From NCBI GenBank assembly GCA_964016985.1, contig OZ024830.1, positions 63,194,550 through 63,258,549 on the forward strand: 64,000 bases of DNA. The letters are read 5' to 3'. This document shows, one piece after another, positions 23,523 to 34,869 of this stretch. The translations under genes were made by a program, and so were the position numbers. Under the pieces are notes generated by a model that was given only the letters and a program-made list of their open reading frames with translations, did no database searches and was not told the origin of the DNA. The stretch comes from Anodontia alba (taxonomy: Eukaryota > Mollusca > Bivalvia > Lucinida > Lucinidae). Each line of letters opens with the position of its first letter. Within the stretch, counting starts at the first letter, position 1.

Positions 23523-25347
23523 CAAGAGGCCCACGGGCCACAATTCGCTCACCTGAGTGACATAGCCACTGCAGACATGCAGATGTTATGCAACATTTTT
23601 CCAATCCTATCATCGCAACTAATGAAAATATCATCATTTGAGCAGTTCTTAGTTTTGAAGAAGAATATATGGGCCTGACAGTCAATGAAGCATGATCATT
23701 TGAATAAACTATCAATCACATTTCAACAGAAGGATCAATGTGAAATTTGGTGGAAATTGGCTAAGTGGTTTCTGAAGAATCATGATTTTATACAAGTAAA
23801 CAGAACAGTGGCAGGGAAATATTATAAATATAAATCAGATGATGGCCATCTTAGATTTCCAATCAGAACAATTTTAACTACTGTTGATCTACAAGTCACT
23901 TCGATACTTTCAATATAAATGTATATGGCCCATAAAAAAATGGGGAAGCAAATTTGACCTTGGAGGTAAAAAGGTCAAATGTCAACATAGAATCATCATT
24001 TTAGCAATTTTGGTAGATCTCCTGTCCCCATAATTTGTGCAAAGATTAGGACCCAGGGCTTATTTGGTTATGGAGAAGAAGATTTTTAAAGGTTTTTACC
24101 ATATATGGGCATGGCAGCCATTTTGATCAATGGACCATACCCATTTTAGCAATCTTTCATTCTCCTGCCCACGGAGGCTCCGCATGAAATTTGAGCAACA
24201 CTGGCCCGGAGGCGTCAGAGGAAAAGCCATTTGAAATTATCAACATTTTTTTCCATTCAAATGTATGGGGCCCATACAAATGCATACAGAAGCAAACTTG
24301 ACCTCACCATAAAAAGGTTAAATGTCAGTGTATGACAATTATTTTAGCAACTTTGGTAGACCACCCGTTCCAGATGATATATACAAAGATTCAGCCACAA
24401 GCCAACCTCAGTTTTGGTGAATAAGATTTTTAAATGTTTTTTCCCATACAAATGCATAAGGAGGCAAACTTGACCTTGCCGTAAAAGGTCAAATGTCAAT
24501 GTATGACCATTATTTTAGCAATATTGGTAGACCCCCTGTCCCCGATGATTTATGCAAACATTCAGTCCCAAAGCATCCTCGGTTCTAGAGAACAAGATTT
24601 TTAAAAGTTTTTACCATATATGGGCATGGCGGCCATCTTGGTCAATGAACCTTGACCATTTTAGCAATCTTTTGTTCCCCCTACCTAAGGAGGCTCCATA
24701 TGAAATTTGAGCAAAATTTACCCAGAGGCTCCAGAGGAGAAATTGTTTGAAATTCTGAACATTTTTCCCATACAAATGCATAAGGATGCAAAATTGACCT
24801 TACCGTAAAAAGGTCAAATGTCAATATACGACCATTATATTAGCAATTTTGGTAGCCCTCCTGTTCTTGAAGATATATACAGAGATTCAGCCATAAGGCA
24901 TGCTGGGTTTTGGAGAAGAAGATTTTTAAAGGTTTTTCCCATACAAATGCATAGGGAAGCAAACTTGACCTTGCCGTAAAAAGGTCAAACATCAACATAC
25001 GACAATTCTTTTTGCAATTTTGGTAGACTTCCCGCCCCCGATGATTCCTGCAAAGGTTCAGCCCCAAGGCATTCTTAGTTCTGGAGAAGAAGATTTTTAA
25101 AGGTTTTTACCATATATGGGCGTGGCGGCCATCTTGGTCAACGAACCGCAACCATTTTAGCAATTTTTCGTTCCCCCCACCCTAAGGAGGCTCCATATGA
25201 AATTTGAGCAAAATTGGCTCAGTGGCTTCAGAGAAGAAGTCATTTGAATATGTTAACGGACGGACGCAAGGACAGACGGACGGACGGACAGACGACGGAC
25301 GAAAAGTGATCACAATAGCTCATCCTGAGCAGAGCTCAGGTGAGCTA
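23523..25347 (+). mobile_element. Pearl/Helentron-like element, complete copy (family B, 344-bp type core)
   Basis: The 5' end AAGAGGCCCACGGGCCACAA precedes an 11-bp inverted motif GCTCACCTGAG at 23547-23557. Its exact complement CTCAGGTGAGC is at 25335-25345. Between them lie divergent tandem units with AAAAAGGTCAAATGTCAA and GGTTTTTACCATATATGGGC, then an ACGG microsatellite (about 25256-25305), then a perfect hairpin CCTGAGC-AGA-GCTCAGG (25324-25340) and CTAAAA. Sub-terminal 5' repeat, tandem core, ACRG microsatellite and 3' hairpin is the layout of bivalve pearl, DINE-1 and Helentron-associated elements. No coding capacity. Confidence 0.82.
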
Positions 25348-25542
25348 AAAAAAAACAAACTTTCAGACAGAAGTCAAACTGAACTGAGAGTAGATGGATA
25401 TTAGGCCTGAAACAGTGACCATATAGATAAACATGCACATCTGCGCAGCCTCATACAGGCATTTACTATTCATAGATATACCCTACAATAGTCTTTACCT
25501 TAGGATGATGGTGGTGGGGTAGTAAATTTAGCCATATTATAC

Positions 25543-26722
25543 TATGGCAAGCCGTTTTACTATTTATTAAGCAAAATAGATATCTTATATATTATATCAG
25601 ATATCTTATATTGGATATAAGATATCTAATATAGGATATAAGATATCTGATATGCTAATTCAGATATCTTATATCCTATATTAGATATCTTATATCCAAT
25701 ATAAGATATCTGATATAATATATGAGATATCATTTAATTCCGCATAAAAGATATCTAATTTACTATATAAGATATCTTATTTGTTAAATAAGATATCTTA
25801 TTTATTAATATAGATATCTAATATACAAAATAAGATATCTGATATACTAAATGAGATATCTTATTTGATTAAATAATGAGATATCTTATATCCTATATGA
25901 GATATCTTATAGAGCATATCAGATATCTAATATAGCATATTAGATATCTTATATGTCAGTTCAGATATCTTATATAGCATATTAGATATCTTAATTGACA
26001 TATAAGATTTATATAAGATATCTGATATAATATATCAGATATCTTATATATTATATAAGATATCTGATATATTAAATCAGATATCTGATTTATAGAATAA
26101 ATAGTAAAACGGCTTGCTGGAAAGCCGTTTTACTTTTATTATTCATTATATCAGATATCTTATATAGGATATAAGATATCTAATATAGGAGATAAGATAT
26201 TCGAATTAGTATATCAGATATCTTATATCCTACATAAGATATCTTATATCCTACATAAGATATCTGATATATCATATTAGATATCTTATTTAACTCCACA
26301 TATAGGATATCTTATTTACTATATAAGATATCTTATTTGTTAAATAAGATATCTAATATATTAATATAAATATCCGATACACTAAATAAGATATCTGATA
26401 TACTAAATGAGATATCTTATTTAATTGAATAAATGAGATATCTTCTTTAGTAAATAAGATGTCTCATATCCTATATAAGATATCTTATATGCTATATCAG
26501 ATATCTTATATCCTATATAAGATATCTTATATAGCATATCAGATATCTTATATAGCATATCAGATATCTGATATAGCATATAAGATATCTTAATTGACAT
26601 ATAAGATATCTTATTTATATAAGATATCTGATATATCAGATATCTTATATATTATATAAGATATCTGATATATTAATTCAGATATCTGATTTATAGAATA
26701 AATAGTAAAACGGCTTGCCATA
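25543..26722. mobile_element. AGATATCT-rich dimeric element, copy 1
   Basis: The ends TATGGCAAGCCGTTTTACTA and TAGTAAAACGGCTTGCCATA are perfect inverted repeats, and the 6-bp repeat TTATAC flanks the element (25537-25542, 26723-26728). The body is almost wholly AGATATCT-type palindromes with AT-rich spacers. At 26102-26135 a second pair of ends meets head to tail (ACGGCTTGC-TGGAAAGCCGT), so the element is a dimer. No coding capacity. Confidence 0.85.
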
Positions 26723-26728
26723 TTATAC

Positions 26729-27487
26729 AGTCAACTCGCCATTAGCCGGCCTCGGTGGCTCAGTTGGATGCGCCGTCTGACTGGAGACCAGGAGGTCGCG
26801 GGTTCAACCCCCGCCGAGGTCGGCAACATTCTTTCGTAAAGATTGATAATGAAATATTTTCTACGGTCATTCTCTCCCTTCCACTGATTCAAGAAGGGCA
26901 GTTGTCAGTTTCTGGCGAAAGAATGTGCACAATACTGGTTAACCGCTTAGAGGACTAAGCCTGCCCAGTAAACGTGTGGTTAGGTAAACTGACCGCGCTC
27001 GACATGACCCCATTGGGTTGACTGGGCCGTAAAACCTCAACACAAACAAACAACTCGCCATTAGTGGATCACTATCCAAGTATATGGGAAAACAAATAAC
27101 TCTTGAAGACAAACAGATGTCATTGAATAGCATTTTTATTAGCCTTATAAATGTGCATAAACTTTTGAATTTGTCCTGTTTATGTGCTAATAATTATGTT
27201 GTATAGTTTTCGTCTACATGTACTACTACCAATACCAGATCATGCTTACCAACAGATCACGTGACAATGATTTCCGAGGGCTTTCTCAAAACCCATTCTA
27301 TCTGTCAAAACTGTCAAATTATGTCTTATAATATCAATATATGTACAGAGAACTATGAAATAAACAGCAAGTTCTCTCTTTTTGCCCTCCCCCCTCGCCC
27401 CCCCCCACCCCCCCCCCCCCACCACCACCACCACACCCCATGGGAGGGCCTAGTTATTTGTTCTGATCCGCTAATGGCGAGCTGACT
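26729..27487. mobile_element. MITE with AACTCGCCATTAG ends, split by a SINE
   Basis: The left arm GTCAACTCGCCATTAG continues after the SINE as TGGATCACTATCC...AACAAATAACTC. The right arm TAGTTATTTGTTCTGATCCG CTAATGGCGAGCTGAC is its complement. A C-rich run followed by CCA repeats lies at about 27388-27435. The SINE at 26746-27050 inserted inside the left arm. Confidence 0.6.
26746..27050 (+). mobile_element. tRNA-derived SINE, intact, with 14-bp target site duplication
   Basis: The head CCTCGGTGGCTCAGTTGG... is tRNA-like: A box TGGCTCAGTTGG, B box GGTTCAACCC, perfect T-arm GCGGG/CCCGC, CCTCGG/CCGAGG acceptor stem, and a GGA anticodon-like triplet with a mismatched anticodon stem. A unique body and a tail CAACACAAACAAAC follow. 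The 14-bp repeat CAACTCGCCATTAG flanks it at 26732-26745 and 27051-27064. Probably mobilised by a LINE not present here. Confidence 0.88.
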
Positions 27488-27660
27488 ACCGTTCTTGTCT
27501 GTCCTTGAAGGTGTTCACTGTAGAAGTCAATGGATCTGCTGGCCTTAACAGACCATAGAAATGCACAGGCTCATTAGGGGCTGCGCTATTCATATATGCT
27601 CCGAAAATAGTTTTTCTGATGGCAAGGATCGTTTGTTATGACGAGGGACAAAATAAATGC

Positions 27661-28410
27661 AAACTACATAACTCTTGGTACTCGCAATTCTACAACTATA
27701 ACTGCAATAAACGACCTCTTGGCACTCGCAATTCCATAACTACAACTGCAATAAACGACCTCTTGGCACTCACAATTCTATAACTACAACTGCAAATCTC
27801 TTGGAACTCGCAATTCTGTAACTACAACTGCAATAAACGACCTCTGGGCACTGGCATTTCTATAACTGCAATAAACGACCTCTTGGCACTTGCAACTCTG
27901 TAACTACAACTGCAATAAACGACCTCTTGGCACTCGCAATTCTGTAACTACAACTGCAATAAACAACCTCTTGGCATTCGCAATTCTGTAACTACAACTG
28001 CAATTAACGACCTCCTGGCGCCCGCAATTCTGTAACTACATTTGCAAGAAAGAACCTCTTGGCACTCGCAATTCTATAACTACAACTGCAATAAACAACC
28101 TCTTGGCACTCGCAATCCTGTAACTACAACTGCAATAAACGACCTCTTGGCACCGGCAATTCTATAACTGCAATAAACGACCTCTTGGCACTCGCAATTC
28201 TGTAACTACAACTGCAATAAAGACCTCTTGGCACTCGCATTTCTGTAACTACAACTGCAATAAACGACCTCTTGGCACTGGCAATTCTATAACTGCAATA
28301 AACGACATATTGGTACTCGCAACTCTGTAACTACAACTGCAATAATTGACCTCTTGGCACTGGCAATTCTATAACTACAAGTGTAATAAACAACATCATG
28401 GCACCGGTAT
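27661..28410. repeat. 44-bp minisatellite, about 17 units
   Basis: Unit CTCTTGGCACTCGCAATTCT followed by ATAACTACAACTGCAATAAA and CGAC. Some units are shortened to about 30 bp by loss of an ACTACA segment. Not protein coding. Confidence 0.9.
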
Positions 28411-28553
28411 TTCTGCAATAATTGGCTCTCATTTTTAGTGACCAAAATACACACGGTGAAATGAACAGTGGTGAAAATTATATTTCTGTGCAAAAAATAT
28501 TCCCCAGAGTGATTATTCATAGGCCTATGTGCGCCAAAGTGGGTTAAAAAAAA

Positions 28554-29604
28554 ACAAGCGGCCCACGGGCCACAACTCGCTCACCTGAGTGAAACCGCCA
28601 CTGCAGATATGCAGATGGCATGCAACATTTTTCCAATACTCTTATGACAAGGCAATGGCTTAAACAGTTTTTGAAATATCTTGCTTACAAGGTTAAAATG
28701 CTGAAATTTTCAAAACGTTACAAGTAAAATAAGTCACCCCCAATGCCTCCTACCAACTTTTGAGTCAACTGGCATTTCGGTGCAGTAGAAGAAGCAAAAA
28801 ATAGATTTTCAAGATGGCTGCCTTCTTGGATTTCCGATCGGAATGATTATAGCTATTTTCTGATCTACAAGTCACCCTGATGCTTCCTACAAAGTTTCAA
28901 GTCAATTGACTTTTAGTTTTAAGAGAAGAAGCGAAAAATAGATTTTCAAGATGACTGTCATGGAGGCCATCTTGGATTTCCAATTGGCACGATTTGAGCT
29001 ATTTTTTATGTACAAGTCATCCCGATGCTTCCTAGCAAGTTTGGAGTCAATTGGCCTTTCGGTTCAGGAGAAGAAGCGAAAAATAGCTTTTCAAGATGGC
29101 TGCCATGGTGGCCATCTTGGATTTCTAATCAGCACAATTTTAGCTATTTTTGATTTATAAGTCACCCCAATGCTTCCTAACCAGTTTGGAGTCAACTGGC
29201 TTTTGGGTTTCGGAGTAGAAGTGAAAAGTAGATTTTCAAGATGGCTGCCATGTTGGCCATCTTGGAATTTGGACTGACATGATTTTAGCTATATTTGATC
29301 TACAAGTCACCCTGATGCTTCCTAGCAAGTTTGGAGTCAATTGGCCTTTCGGTTCAGGAGAAGAAGCGAAAAAGATTTTCAAGATGGCGGCCATCTTGGA
29401 TTTCCGATCGGAACGATTTTAGCTATTTTTTTATCTACATTTCACCCTGATGCTTCCTACCAAGTATCGAGTCAATTGGCCCTGGGGTGTAGGAAGAGTA
29501 GGCCTTTAAAGCAATTGTTCACGCCGCATGACCCATGATGGACGACGGACATTGACTGACCACAATAGCTCACCATGCGCACTTCATGCTCAGGTGAGCT
29601 AAAA
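28554..29604 (+). mobile_element. Pearl/Helentron-like element with family-B ends and 145-bp core
   Basis: The 5' end ACAAGCGGCCCACGGGCC...CGCTCACCTGAG is of the 23523 type, but the core is the 145-bp unit of 5833-7958 (about five copies, GATCTACAAGTCACCC). It ends with a degenerate GGACGACGGACATTGACTGA and TGCTCAGGTGAGCTAAAA. The next element begins at once. Confidence 0.75.
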
Positions 29605-31492
29605 ATCTGAGCAAATTTGGCTCAGTGGCTTCAGAGAAGTCGTCAAATTCTCAACAATTTTCCCATATAAATGTTATGGGGCTCATACAAATGCATAGGG
29701 AAGCAAACTTGACCTTGCCGTAAAAAGGTCAAATGTCAACGTACGATAATCTTTTCAGCAATTTTGGTAGATCTCCTGTCCCTGATGATTTGTGCATAGA
29801 TTTAGCCCCAAGGCATCCTCAGTTCTGAAGAAGAAGATTTTTAAAGGGTCTTACCATATATGGGCATGGTGGCCATCTTGGTCGACCTACCGCGACCATT
29901 TTAGCAATCTTTCGTTCCCCTGACTTAAGAAGGCACAATATGAAATTTGAGCAAATTTGGCTCAGTGGCTTCAGAGAAGAAGAAATTTAAAATTCTCAAC
30001 AATTTTCCTATTCAAACGTACGGGGCTCATACAAATGCATAGGGAAGCAAACTTGATCCTGCCGTAAAAAGGTCAAATGTCATTGTACGACAATTCTTTT
30101 GGCAACTTTGGTAGACCTCTCCTTCCCGATGATTTGTGCAAAGATTCAGCCCCAAGGCATTCTCGGTTCTGGAGAAGAAGATTTTTAAAGGTTTTTACCA
30201 TATATGGGCATGGCGGCCATCTTGGTCAACGGACCGCGACAATTTTAGCAATCTTTTGTTTCCCCACACTAAGGTGGCTCCATATGAAATTTGAACAAAA
30301 TTAGCTCAGAGGCTTCAGAGGATAAGTCGTTTGAAACTCTTAACAATTTTCCCATTCAAATGTATAGAGCTCATACAAATGCATAGGGAAGCGAACTTGA
30401 CCTTGCCGTAAAAAGGTCAAACATCAACATACGACAATTCTTTTAGCACCTTTGGTTGACCTCTCGTCCCCGATGATTCATGTAAAGATTCAGCCCCAAG
30501 GCATCCTCGGTTATGGAGAAGAAGATTTTTAAAGGTTTTTACCATATATGGACATGGCGGCCATCTTGGTCAACTGACCATGACAATTTTAGCAATCTTT
30601 TGTTTCCCCACCCTAAGGTGGCTCCATATGAAATTTGAACAAAATTAGCTCAGAGGCTTCAGAGGAGAAGTCGTTTGAAACTCTTAACAATTTTCCCATT
30701 CAAATGTATAGAGCTCATACAAATGCATAGGGAAGCGAACTTGACCTTGCCGTAAAAAGGTCAAACGTCAACGTACGATAATTCTTTTAGCAACTTTGGT
30801 TGACCTCTTGTCCCCGATGATTCGTGCAAAGATTCAGCCCCAAGGCATCCTCGGTTATGGAGAAGAAGATTTTTAAAGGTTTTTACCATATATGGGCATG
30901 GCGGCCATCTTGGTCAACGGACCGCGACAATTTTAGCAATCTTTTGTTTCCCCACCCTAAGGTGGCTCCATATGAAATTTGAACAAAATTAGCTCAGAGG
31001 CTTCTGAGGAGAAGTCGTTTGAAACTCTTAACAATTTTCCCATTCAAATGTATAGAGCTCATATAAATGCATAGGGAAGCGAACTTGACCTTGCCGTAAA
31101 AAGGTCAAACGTCAACGTACGACAATTCTTTTAGCAACTTTGGTTGACCTCCCGTCCCCGATGATTCACGCAAAGATTCAGCCCCAAGGCATCCTCGGTT
31201 ATGGAGAAGAAGATTTTTAAAGGTTTTTACCATATATGGGCATGGCGGCCATCTTAGTCGACGGACCGCGACCATTTTAGCAATCTTTCGTTCCCCCACC
31301 CTAAGGAGGCTCCATATGAAATTTGAGCAAAATTGGCTCAGCGGCTTCAGAGGAGAAGTCGTTTGAAAATGTTAACGGACGGACGGACGGACGGACGGAC
31401 GGACGGACGCACGGACGGACGGACGGACGGACGGACGACGGACGAAAAGTGATCACAATAGCTCATCCTGAGCAGAGCTCAGGTGAGCTAAA
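29605..31492 (+). mobile_element. Pearl/Helentron-like element, 344-bp core, 5'-truncated
   Basis: Five regular units of about 344 bp (TGAAATTTGA recurs near 29940, 30287, 30628, 30972 and 31316). A pure ACGG microsatellite (about 31373-31445), the CCTGAGC-AGA-GCTCAGG hairpin and TGAGCTAAAA follow. It starts mid-unit directly after the preceding element. The regularity suggests recent unit amplification. Confidence 0.8.
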
Positions 31493-31499
31493 AAACAAC

Positions 31500-31680
31500 A
31501 GGGGTGGGGGGGGGGGTGGCTTTCAGGGCTGGTCGAATGAAAAGGCAGATGCTTCCTATGCTAGTGCTGAACGAGAACGGATGCTTTCAGAGCTGATCAA
31601 AGCCAGTGGATGCTTCAAGAGTTGGTCAAAGCCAGTGGATGCTTTTAGAGCTGGTCAAAGTGACAACCAGTCTTTCTGAA
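31500..31680. repeat. G-rich tract and short tandem repeat (about 30 bp)
   Basis: A GGGGTGGGGGGGGGG tract precedes three units of AAAGCCAGTGGATGCTTCAA GAGTTGGTC type. Open in one frame for a short distance, without gene evidence. Confidence 0.5.
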
Positions 31681-32129
31681 CTGAATAATATTAGATTCTT
31701 TTACTAGTACGAGCACCGTCTAGTTGAGTGGCCAAAATGTTATCTGTTCTATATATATAGATGGAAAGCAATATTCTAGGAACTATTTCCCGGACGGGTT
31801 GTGGGTATACATTATACACTTTTTAACCTAATGATGGCAGTTATTTATCAATTATGCATGTGTCTAGCATATTACTAAAACTATGTAATCTTTAGTTGAC
31901 GTTAAACACAAGATTTTATCGCTAGGACCTGAGGCAGTGTACGTTTTGTACCTGTCAGACATAAATATTTCAAGGTGTGTAGATCTGTGAGTAAACATAT
32001 TGATTTTTGGAATTAGTCACTGTCACAAAATAATGACACAGGTATATTTCTACCGTTTATGCAGGTTCAGCGCATTATTTTGGTAGAGCAAGTAGAAAAA
32101 AAAAACATGAAATGTTTTATACCGTATGC

Positions 32130-32179
32130 ATCCGAAGTAGTATTCGGCGGCACAGTGCACCCAGTACTACTATCCGAAG
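32130..32179. mobile_element. 34-bp hairpin micro-insertion with 8-bp direct repeats (copy 1)
   Basis: TAGTATTCGGCGGCACAGTG plus CACCCAGTACTACT (32138-32171) lies between two copies of ATCCGAAG (32130-32137 and 32172-32179). Its ends TAGTA/TACTA are inverted. A homologous 32-bp insertion with a different 8-bp flank is at 41617-41664. The direct repeat can also be read as 13 bp because the host continues TAGTA. Confidence 0.55.
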
Positions 32180-32387
32180 TAGTAAGACAAACAGCCCTAT
32201 GCAAACAGTGAAGACGCCACAGAACACGCGACGACTGATTAGGATCTACACTGTTTTTTTCACTCATCCAGCAATTTCCAGACACGTCAACAGTTCTTTT
32301 CCAACTGTTCAAATTTTATGGCACGTATGGTAAGGGGGTTTAGGTGTCCCCATATTTAGGGTAATTACAATAAATGTTAACCGTTAC

Positions 32388-32506
32388 CATTCTCTGTCCT
32401 TATTCAGTAGACGATAAATCTGTGATAATTTTCCTACTTTTCCCAGAGAACATTATTTGATATTTCCTTGCAAATTGTCTCCACATGAGACAATTGCATG
32501 AAACTG

Positions 32507-32542
<36 letters not shown>

Positions 32543-32612
32543 GGGAAAAATAAGAAAATATTTCAGTATGTCGTCTGATTTTTTTTTTTTTTTTATCCAG
32601 AGTGCTAAGCTT
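32388..32612. mobile_element. MITE, 'CAGACGACAAATTG' family
   Basis: TTCAGTAGACGATAAATCTG, then TTTTCCCAGAGAACATTATT, then TTGTCTCC/GAGACAATT around the centre. The right arm holds a long poly-A run. Same family as 16221. Confidence 0.55.
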
Positions 32613-33119
32613 TAAACTGCTTGCTATGAGAACCTGGCCTACAGTGTGCTTCCATATTTTTACAAAAAGCAAAAAAAAAAACAAAAAAAAAAACATTCTG
32701 AATAATAATAATAATAATAATAATACTGTAGGTGGCCAACAATACATAAATTTATACAATTAATGACAAATTATCAAAGTGGACTTGTTCAAAGCTGGCT
32801 AAATATGTTTATTTAGCTTTCGAACATAGGAATTCTCTTCTCATTTGACTGTCATATATAGGGATTTTTTTCTCTCTATCTCTCCGTTATTCTTACAAAT
32901 TTCTTATATTGTGGGTGTATGTCTCACTGTTGTAACATTTTGATATTGTATGTTGTATTCATGTTTACCATGCTTTTCTCGTACTTGTTTGTCTCGTATA
33001 AGGACGAAAAACACTTTTGTGTTTTGTTCCAAATAAACTGTTTTGTATTGTCTTGTACACTGTGTAATAAACTATCATTCTATTAATCGAACGGTTAGTG
33101 TTACAATCATATCTCTCGT

Positions 33120-33705
33120 TAGACTGAATTCATATTAAGTACTCAAAATCGGCGAACTGCAAGTTTGAATTTATACTAAGTACCCAAAATCTGTGAACTG
33201 CTGGTCTATTATACTAAGTACCCCAAATCTGCGAATTGCTAGTCTATTATTCTAAAATCTGTAAACTGGTATCTGTATTTATACTAAGTACTCAAAATCT
33301 GCGAATCGCTAGGCTGAACTGGTACTAAGTAACCCAAAAACTGTGAATTGCCAGTCTGAAGTTTTACTAAGTACCCAAAATCTGCGAATCGCTAATCTGA
33401 ATTCATACTAAGTTACCCCAAAACTGTGAACTGTTAGTCTGAATTTATACTAAATACCCCAAATCTGCGAGTTGTTAGTCTGAATTTATACTGCTAAAAT
33501 TCTGCGAGTTGCTTGTCCGAATTCATTCTACCCAAAATCTGCGAAATGCTTGTCTGAATTTATACTACACCAAACTCTGCGAAATGCTTGTCTAAATTTA
33601 CACTACCCAAAAATGGGCGATTTGTAAGTCTGAATTTATACTACCCAAAATGTGCGAATTGCTAGTCTGAATTTACAAAATCATACTATCCAAAATTTGC
33701 GAATC
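33120..33705. repeat. Degenerate 40-bp minisatellite
   Basis: About fourteen units of GAATTTATACTAAGTACCCA AAATCTGCGAATTGCTAGTC, with small deletions. Confidence 0.85.
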
Positions 33706-33982
33706 TCTGGTCTAATTTTCAAACTGAGTCCAATAAAAAATACATTTTATACATTATATAAGACCTGGAATATTTTGGCAAGAAACGAAAGCCAGATCAT
33801 CTTTGTTTTCAGTGTGCAACAGAAACAGTGTGAAACAGAAGGAGTTTCCATAAAATTATAGGCTCAACACAAGAAAATGACCCCAATGTCAAATTTGAAC
33901 AGCAAAGGTCAAGTATGACTGTTGACTAAAATAAGAAGCTATATACTCGTAAAAATGAAACGGACACATACGTAAAAAAAGA

Positions 33983-33985
<3 letters not shown>

Positions 33986-34069
<84 letters not shown>
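33986..34069. repeat. (GT)n microsatellite
   Basis: About 84 bp of uninterrupted GT dinucleotides. Confidence 0.97.
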
Positions 34070-34071
<2 letters not shown>

Positions 34072-34336
34072 CACTGCATCATTGTCGATTCCCTGATATA
34101 CATGTACACTCAAAGTTTCAAAATTGGTTCTTGAAACACAGTAGTAGAAGCTATGACAAATGACATGCCCTACTACAGTGTTATAATGGCAGTTCCCGGA
34201 AAATAACCAAGTTTGAAAAGCTATCATTTTGTCAAATTATTTCCTTAGTACGAAAACGTCACATGAAAACGTATATTCAAAATAGACAATATTAGAAGAA
34301 AAAGAAATACCACAATTTAGCTAGCGTACGACAAAG

Positions 34337-34536
34337 CCTACAATAAGATTTGTGCGACCAGCAAAGACTCAAACCAGCCTGCGCATCCGCGCAGTCTGAT
34401 CAGAGTCTTCGCTGATCGCATGTGCCTTCTACAACCTCCAACCTATCCAAAGAGGGATAAACGAGAATCCTTGCCATACTTGGTGGATGCACAGGCTGAT
34501 CCAAGTTTTTGCTGGTTACACAAGTCTTATTGTAGG
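34337..34536. mobile_element. MITE, 'CAGCAAAGACTC' family
   Basis: CCTACAATAAGATTTGTG and CACAAGTCTTATTGTAGG are near-perfect ends. Inside, CAGCAAAGACTCAAACCAGC and the CTGATCCAAGTTTTTGCTGG counterpart pair, plus a GCGCATCCGCGCAG hairpin. Confidence 0.75.
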
Positions 34537-34602
34537 TTTTGTCCTGCGCTGGCTCAAATAACAAAGTTGGTAAGTGGCTTTTCATAGCTAATGTTACATC
34601 TG

Positions 34603-34865
34603 ACTACGTTTAACACTCTGGGCAAAAATTTCGTCAGATGATATACTGATTTTTTTTATTATTATTTTATTTTTTATTTTATTTTTTATTTTATTTTATT
34701 TTTTATTTTATTTTTTTTTATTTTTTATTTTATTTTTTATTTATTTATTTTTGTCTCATTGGGAGACAATTGCATGAAATGTTAAAGCCTATTTTCTGGG
34801 GGTAAAAAAAAAACAATAAAATATCATCAATTTGTCGTCTGCTGAAGTAGCCCAGAGAGTGGTTT
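34603..34865. mobile_element. MITE, 'GACGACAAATTG' family with TTTTA-rich arm
   Basis: Ends AACACTCTGGGCAAAAATTT CG and CTGAAGTAGCCCAGAGAGT pair. The left arm has been replaced by ATTTT repeats (about 34660-34755). Confidence 0.5.
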
Positions 34866-34869
34866 CAGC

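Larger units (their letters stand above)
31681..33100. other. Intronic stretch, mostly unassigned
   Basis: Holds the micro-insertion at 32130-32179, the MITE at 32388-32612, poly-A/T runs and an (AAT)n tract near 32700. I see no exon or RNA gene in the remainder. Confidence 0.4.

Noticed and set aside
26755..26830. Functional tRNA gene (GGA anticodon-like)
   Set aside because: The head belongs to a SINE with a body, tail and target duplication. The anticodon stem has a mismatch and there is no long variable arm as a serine tRNA would need.
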